64,000 nt of DNA from Isoetes taiwanensis. Taxonomy: Eukaryota; Streptophyta; Lycopodiopsida; Isoetales; Isoetaceae. The stretch's first letter is position 1; each line of letters opens with the position of its first letter. Both the position numbers and the translations under genes were made by a program. This document shows positions 57,931-64,000 of this stretch, piece after piece. The notes beneath the pieces were generated by a model. The model was not told the origin of the DNA, ran no database searches, and saw only the letters and a list, made by a program, of their open reading frames with translations. The stretch is taken from the NCBI GenBank assembly GCA_021234155.1, contig JAJEKV010000053.1, forward strand, positions 7,579,424-7,643,423. The letters run 5' to 3'.

Positions 57931-60358
57931 ATCTGGTATCTGGTACCAAGTGCGTATGTCCCAAGGCTGTGAGGGCTAAGAAATGGTAAACAAAGGCCTA
58001 AAGCCACAAACGAATGGACAGGATGCTCTCAGCCGAGCATGTAAATTTTAAAAACATATGCAACGAGCAGGACATATGCGATAGCTTGGTCAGCAGCAAG
58101 AATACCTGCAAAATAGGAGAGCATCGCAAATCAGGCTCGATTCTGAGCTTGAAAAAACACAAAAAACAAAGGTTCAGAAAGATTGAAGGGCTTCTTGCAT
58201 GCCATACCCGGCTTGTACATGCATTTGTTGCAGATGAGCTTGAAGGTTTGGATATATGGGGCAAATTTGGATAATTTGGATAAACAGTCCACAAAGCAAA
58301 TTTTTTTTGCTATTCTAATAAATGAAGGGCATAGACCGTCGATTCTTGCCATGGGTAGCTATTCTCTGTTTCTTGCTCCAATGCAATCGATTTCAACTGC
58401 GCTTTCCTAAATTATCTGGTTCTGGAGCCTGGACCCAATCAAATCGGCTGTTTTGTGCACATTTATTAAAATTCATCTGTTTCTAGGGCCAATTGTTCAT
58501 GAATGCTGCAGAAGATAGGCATCTCGACCAAAATTGGGTCATTCAAAATTAGCATCTGTTAGTGTCAACAATAATTCTGCGAGCACAAATTCACCGTTTT
58601 GCAGGTAAATTGCTCAAGCTTTCCAATTTTTTCCACTACGGAGATCTTATCTGTGGGTAACAAATGTTTGGGCGCAGGGCAGGAAATTGTTAGAGCTGAA
58701 GGGACGGCAATACAAAGATTTCTGTAGGAATCCATAAATTTGCCAGGATTGATCGTGCTTATGCCTACTCGAAAGGAACTGGAATATATATTTGTTAATT
58801 GATTAACATACCCCCCTTCCCCAAGTCCACCGCTCCGTTTCTAAGCTCCACCCATTGCCATTGCCAGAAAACATCCCCCGAAAAAGCAACCAGAAAACCA
58901 TAGATAATTCCAATTTTTTTTTTTTCTAGTAATCTTATATTTAGTTAGATTCTAGTAATCTTATATTTAGTTAGATTATGTTATATCCCCGAAATCCGGC
59001 CCGACCTTTCTTCCATGACTCTCCTCCTCTGCTTTCTTCCAACACCTCAGAATGTGAAAACAAGCGGCAGCAGCTTCAGGCGCACAAGAAGCTCAAGAAG
59101 GCCACGGTTTCTTTCAAGCAGTGCATTTCATAGCAGCGCATGAGCCAGAGGAGTCGGCTTCTTTTCATAATATTCTTCGGGTCCAATATCTGAAGCATTT
59201 TTTGCAGGTAAACTTACATGAATTGTGCTTACAAAGTGGGTATTTAGCTTCAGATTTGTAATATCTCTTTGCTGAAAGTTTAATGAGATGCAGAAGGGGT
59301 TTTTGTGATGAAGCACTTGATTCCTTGCTCTTTACAACCTTTGCAAATAGGTCTTTTCAGTTCTAATTTTTGTATGCCAGATTCCAGACTGCCTCAATAC
59401 CTTGCAACCAACTGTTGCTTCGATCATTAGGGTTAGAAACTTAGTTGCGTCAGCCTAGTTTTTCTGGGGTGAGCGTGAATGGGCTGGGTTTGAACAGTAA
59501 AGCATGAATCCGACTCTGTAGCCGTCTATTTTTTAATAGGAAATTTTTCTACGAAAGAGCTTCCGTATTTTTGCATCAGTTGAAAAGCATGGGTACCGAA
59601 TTTTTTCATTTTCGTCTATGTTTTGGGCAGTTATCATGTTACATATAAAAGCCACTGATTGTTTTTAACATATTTAGCAGGCCGAATTTGAAAAAGGGTT
59701 TAAGTGTATGCAGGCTGAGTTCTTTTTTTGCTCTATGGTCTTGTTATACCTTCACATTGCATGCGACATCAATTCTCATAAATTTTGCCCTCTCAATGAT
59801 TCTTGGCAGCAAAAGACAGTGGTTAAATTGAATTCAAAAGCACAAACCATGTGCCATAGTGCTTAGCTATGGGGCAGTATATTCAGTCAAAACTTTTTTT
59901 ATATTTTGAAATGCTTGAAGAGTATTTAATTATAACTATAATCTAGATGCATGAGATTAGTCTATTTCTTCAATGATGAATTTTTTGATTAGTCTAATTT
60001 TTTCTTATATTCGTGCTACAGAACATGCATGTGGGTCCTATGTTGCAACTACAAGTGAGCTTACGAAAACCAGGAGGACTCAAGATTCATCGGGGTTGAT
60101 GTCATAGAACTTCACATAAGCAAAGACGGGGTCACTAAAGGGACTAATATGTATGGTACTTATTTTATTACGAGTATTTTTAACGGGACTGAATACAAGT
60201 ATTTCTACCACATTGTTGAGCAGAATCTCGCTTTTTATCCCTTTAGATAATTTTACCTCTTTTATTCATCATTTAACATGTGTTTCATAAGAGTCATCTC
60301 CTATTCTGAAGTAGCTGTTAAAATTTTATGTAACAAAATGCTCACATTGATTTTCCAT
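57931..60358. other. No firmly supported gene
   Basis: The segment 58810-59130 is GC-richer, with a T-run (58916-58925) and a direct repeat TCTAGTAATCTTATATTTAGT (58925-58970). A 43-codon ORF starts at about 59018 (MTLLLCFLPTPQNVKTSG). This could be a promoter/5' exon of the exon-like segment at 60359, but no splicing evidence links them. Confidence 0.35.
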
Positions 60359-60445
60359 ATGAGCAGCTCTGGGAGCAATTCCATGATGTCTATCAAGTCT
60401 CGATCATATTTTGAGCATGCGCTTGGTTTCAGAAAGAACAAGAAG
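60359..60445 (+). CDS. Candidate first coding exon of an unidentified gene
   Basis: ATG at 60359 opens 29 codons (MSSSGSNSMMSIKSRSYFEH, then ALGFRKNKK) ending exactly at a GTAAAT donor with phase 0. The Ser-rich, basic N-terminus is protein-like. Downstream exon candidates near 60603 could not be chained reliably because the region merges into LTR-like DNA. It may be a fragment. Confidence 0.28.
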
Positions 60446-60947
60446 GTAAATCATGAAATATTACTGCTATTTTTGTTTTGGGTTGAGGTTTAGGACACTT
60501 TGGCTTAGAGCCAGGATTTAAAGTGTATTAGATAATATGCTACTGTGCAAGGCAATGGAGAATTTGTCTGACCTATTTATTGCTTTGTCATGTTATTGCC
60601 AGGAGGTAAGGATAACCTGGACAGCTTCACTATTTGTTTTGGCCCCAGGTCAGAATGACATAGTAAGGATGCTTCTGTTATTCCTTTTTGTGGTTCGGCC
60701 TGCCAAATCGAAGGTTCCCTCCAAGTCTCAACCCAATCAGATTACTCTACCTTGCAGAATTAAAATCTTTCCCAAGACCCAATTTCGGCTACCTCCATCG
60801 AATTCGCTCTCCAAGCTTTATAATAGAGCCTCTGGAGTTCACTGCAGTCCACTACAGTGCAAAACCGACATGCCTGGCCTCAGATTCGATCTCCATCACA
60901 GCTCTTAGCTAAGACCTCCAGATCTAGCATTCCAGATTTGCCAGGTC

Positions 60948-61390
60948 TGATACGAATTCGTCCATCTGTTCTTTATAACAGGTTTATAACCCATCCAACC
61001 CAGTAATGCCATGTGTCCAAATAACTTTCATATTTAACATAGCTAACTTTCATTTCCCTATATTAATGTTTTTACCCCTAGTACCAACACTAGTTCTACT
61101 AACAACTTAGTTAGCTACACATTAATATAGATCTTCCACGTCTACAGATCTTGCAAGCTCCCTCTGCACTAATATTTGATAATATTAGTGCCCCCTAGCG
61201 AATCATTATCCGTCACTAGCAACTATTGCCACTTATTCCGCTTCTCGTCACCATAGACTGATTACAGTCAACATGGCCCATTAATTACAACTGCCCGGCA
61301 ATAGCGACTAACAGTACCCCCTGTGCTCATGGACGTCCGTCAAGGGTCTGATTCCGGCTATACCCTTGGGAGCACCTGTAACATTTCACA
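60948..61390 (-). mobile_element. Putative 3' LTR of the chromovirus
   Basis: On the minus strand the segment starts TGTGAAATGTTACAG directly after a purine-rich tract (GAGGGAGAAAAAAAAGGTGG) and ends CGAATTCGTATCA, giving TG...CA boundaries of 443 bp. It lies just beyond the chromodomain stop, where a 3' LTR is expected. The 5' LTR is not in the window, so this cannot be confirmed here. Confidence 0.5.
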
Positions 61391-62231
61391 CCACCTTTTT
61401 TTTCTCCCTCCTTTTGGACCTTGTCCTCAAGGTTGATCCTTTAGATGAGGGAACTGCTGCACAAATTCCTCCGTCTCCCAAGTGGCATCCTCAGGAGACT
61501 GGTCCTGCCACTGAACCAAATGTTCTACCACATCCCTATTGCGCAGCTGCCGAACTCTTTTATCCAAAAGACGTTCTGGCGTTACAGAGGAGTTTAAGAC
61601 GATCAGTATACTTTGTGGACTAACCACATTAGCGGTATCGATATAGATAGCTTTTTTAGTTGACTTACATGAAACACATGATGGATCCCTACTTCCTGTG
61701 GTAATGAATAAGCCCTTGGATTTTGACCCATCACAGCCACAAAGGGAGTCATCCGAATTCACGTGTGATGGCTATTATTATAGGCGAACTCTAGATAGGG
61801 TAGATAATCTTCCCACCTAGATTGCTTTTCGTGGACAAAGCTTCGCAATATATCCTCCAGGATCATGTTTATGCGTTCGGTTTGCCCGTCCATCTGTGGA
61901 TGATTTCCATTACACATGCACAATCGGATCCTCAATCTCTTCATGAGATCTCTCCAGAAGTGACCCGTGAACTTGGTATCCTGATCACTTACAATGGATA
62001 AGGGAAGTCCAAAAGTTGGAAATATATTTTGCATATAGGCAACTGCCACGTCATGTCCCGTAGCCTCCCCTTTAATTAATGCTATGAACTTAGCATACTT
62101 AGTTAACCAATACACCACTACCAAAATTTGAGTATGTTGCCTAGCAGTTCTAGGTAATGCGACTATAAAGTCCATACTCACGCTTTTCCAACATTCATTT
62201 GGTATAGGGAGGGGCTGTAACAATCCCGGGA
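61391..62231 (-). mobile_element. Ty3/gypsy chromovirus: integrase and chromodomain
   Basis: The minus strand 62231-61759 is open and reads the integrase catalytic core with its three acidic residues in place: SVSMDFIVALPRT (Asp), LSIVSDQDTKFTGHFW (Asp) and HPQMDGQTERIN (Glu), then RWEDYLPYLEFAYNN. A frame break follows. The second ORF (61762-61427) ends in a chromodomain: PERLLDKRVRQLRNRD, then EHLVQWQ and EDATWETEEFV. This domain steers integration to marked chromatin in plant chromoviruses. The segment between core and chromodomain is shortened. RT and gag are cut off at 62231, where the LINE begins. Confidence 0.9.
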
Positions 62232-63605
62232 CCTTGATGATCAAATTTTGGATCTTAGAAATTTGGTGAAATTGATTGAAACTCATTCTGATACATCTGC
62301 AAAACCTAATGTTGATCTATCCTCTCATCCTTCATGTTCAAGCCCTAATGTCCAATTTGAACCACTTATAGACTTTGGAAAAGTCCCTCTCATGGGAATC
62401 ATATATGTCCATCCATCTCTTCAGAAATTGAGAAGCAAATGGCCACTCTTCAGGAAGGATTAATATGCATAAGCTCAGCTCAAGATGTTACTCAAGATAA
62501 GGAGACAGAAAAGAGGGACTGTTCTTCAGATTGTTCTGCAGAAATAATGATGGTTTTAGATACACCGATCGAGAGCGGAACACAAATAATCCGAGGATCT
62601 CCTTCAAGTATCGGTCCAGAGATCATCATCAACTCTCAGACTACAGCTATGGATGCTCAATTTCCCAGGCAAGTACCCTTCCAGAATTCTCCTAAGAAAT
62701 GCTTATTTTATAATTCTATAAATAGAATATTTGAGTTTATTCCAGGGGGTGCTTCTGAGAGTGATGATGAGCTAGATTTAGATCAAAATAAAGAAAATGT
62801 GTGCAAAAATAGTTGGGGAGATGATGAGTTACTCAGAGATACTTTTTTAAAGACAAAGTCTTCATCCAAAGCTTTGGTAAATATAGAGGATCTCAACACC
62901 CCAGCCAACAACACTAGAAGCAAAAAATCTAAGCAAGGAAACAAGAAAGGAGGGAAAAAATCTGGGAGAAAAAATTGATCTTTCTCTATCTAGCACCTTA
63001 ATTATCTTTCCTCTTTTAATGAAGATAGTTAGTTGGAATTTGAGAGGTATCAAGGGACCTCTCAAAAGAAGGAGAGCTATTTCCCAATTAAGACAATATA
63101 GTGCAGACCTCCAGGAGTTGAAGCTTTCTAAATTTGAAGCTTCTAACCTGGGAGATAGGATCTACCCAGGGTCTTCTTCAATTTGGATAGAAGCAAATGG
63201 TAAAGCTTCTCGAGGGGGGATGGCTGTTATTTGGAAAAGTTTGTATCACATCTCTTTTTGCAATAGTGTTACTAAAATGTGGCAAGCTGTGACTTTTTCT
63301 GTAAACAATTCCACCATTGGAGTCATAAATGTTTATGCCTCCACCTGTCCAAAAGAGAGAGAGAAACTTTGGCCTACAATCAATTCTTGGATCTCAAGTA
63401 ACTCCTCTATTGACTGGATCCTTGCTGGAGATTTTAATAATACTCCTACTTGGGATATGAAACTTGGAAATAAAATCAATATGACCATAGCTGAGAGATT
63501 TAATTGGGATAATCTTGTAACTGGCTCGTCCCTTATTCACATTCCCTCCTCTACCTCTATTTATGCATGGTCTAATAAGCAGAAAGGTAAGGACAGAGTT
63601 TACAG
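62232..63605 (+). mobile_element. L1-like LINE: ORF1 C-terminal part and ORF2 endonuclease
   Basis: An ORF1-like frame begins at once (LDDQILDLRNLVKLIETH), shifts near 62420 and continues at 62439-62978 to a basic tail (NTRSKKSKQGNKKGGKK). ORF2 starts 40 nt later at 63019 with MKIVSWNLRGIKGPLKRR and continues as an AP-type endonuclease: QELKLSK, GGMAVIWKS, IGVINVYAS, DWILAGDFNNTP and SIYAWSNKQKGKDRVY. These match the conserved N, E, Y, D/N and S blocks used to nick target DNA. The ORF2 frame is intact until 63605, where repeat F replaces the expected continuation. The QE block seems short by a few residues. Confidence 0.88.
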
Positions 63606-64000
63606 AGCTATAAGCCAAGCCGCTGAGAAACGTCCAAGTGTTGAATCGCGAATCCCGTAGCGAGAGAAAACATGAATGCTGGGCATGGAAAAAATGAAAC
63701 AAGAATTACCCACATGGTCCAAGGTGAAGGTAAGGTTATGGCCAAGGATGGGGAGAAGAAGAATGAGAGGTCAAGGTTAGAGTAGAATGCTTGAGGTTGG
63801 TGATATGGCTAGCGAGAACAAACGATCCAAAAATGAAATATCTTGACAAGGTTGCGGTAAGTATGTAAAAAACGTCAATGACAAGGATGGTGTCAATAGA
63901 TTATGTCTGTGATAAATCAAGAGATTGTATAATGGAATAAAAGATGTGCCGAATCCGAAAAACAAATAAAGAACCCAACCTAACAAGGGCAGGCCAATCA
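63606..64000. repeat. Repeat F, copy 2, interrupting the LINE
   Basis: It starts AGCTATAAGCC exactly where the endonuclease frame of the LINE loses its family pattern, and matches 51138-51532 base for base to the window edge. It is either an insertion, the product of a template switch, or an assembly join. Confidence 0.88.

Noticed and set aside
1-64000. CRISPR arrays, bacterial operons, riboswitches or bacterial-type terminators
   Set aside because: The sequence is eukaryotic, with introns and plant transposons. The short tandem repeats lack the regular spacer structure of CRISPR arrays.

Overview
This window reads as nuclear DNA of a land plant. It is AT-rich and has low gene density, GT-AG introns, a plant-type gene complement (trihelix, PPR and RING/transmembrane-185-like families) and dense layers of decayed transposons: L1-like LINEs, Ty3/gypsy, hAT, Helitron, SINEs and fold-back elements. 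The style of the PPR fragments would fit a fern or another non-seed vascular plant. That is an inference from sequence character only; no species was identified.

Only one gene can be shown to be complete. It is a 14-exon plus-strand gene at 17064-21641 whose exons join to exactly 468 codons including the stop. It encodes a membrane protein of the plant transmembrane Fragile-X-F-associated (TMEM185-like) family with a C-terminal RING finger. Upstream lie a trihelix transcription-factor gene with a one-base frameshift inside its DNA-binding domain (14017-15088), a decayed PPR gene (15190-15838) and the 3' end of a LINE with a clear target duplication (15936-16431). Weaker gene candidates are a two-exon minus-strand ORF (55194-55535) and isolated exon-like segments near 10.2 kb and 60.4 kb.

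Layout. 1-3.5 kb: unassigned DNA, then a GC-rich 5'-truncated LINE. 3.5-9.4 kb: telomere-like debris, three Helitron 3' ends, fold-back elements, and an approximately 0.9 kb repeat present twice that carries a 57-bp minisatellite. 11.1-12 kb: a tandem pair of approximately 441-bp units containing tRNA-like promoter boxes. 13.6-21.6 kb: the gene-bearing part. 22.5-30.5 kb: pieces of a minus-strand Ty3/gypsy element in their native order (gag/protease, RNase H, integrase), separated by PPR and hAT debris. 32-36 kb: a degenerate L1-like LINE. 36.4-44.4 kb: an 8-kb segment with both expected Helitron termini, set in a copy of a repeat whose uninterrupted sister lies at 52.7-53.0 kb. 46.9-53.5 kb: more fold-back, SINE and minisatellite material. 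53.5 kb: the C-terminus of a Helitron-type helicase. 54.0 kb: a MITE. 60.9-62.2 kb: an LTR plus chromodomain integrase of a chromovirus. 62.2 kb to the end: the 5' half of an L1-like LINE, interrupted by a segment that is identical by eye to one at 51.1 kb.

The window is therefore best read as a transposon graveyard with one functional housekeeping-type gene. The most informative signal is the 8-kb Helitron together with its preserved empty-site paralogue.
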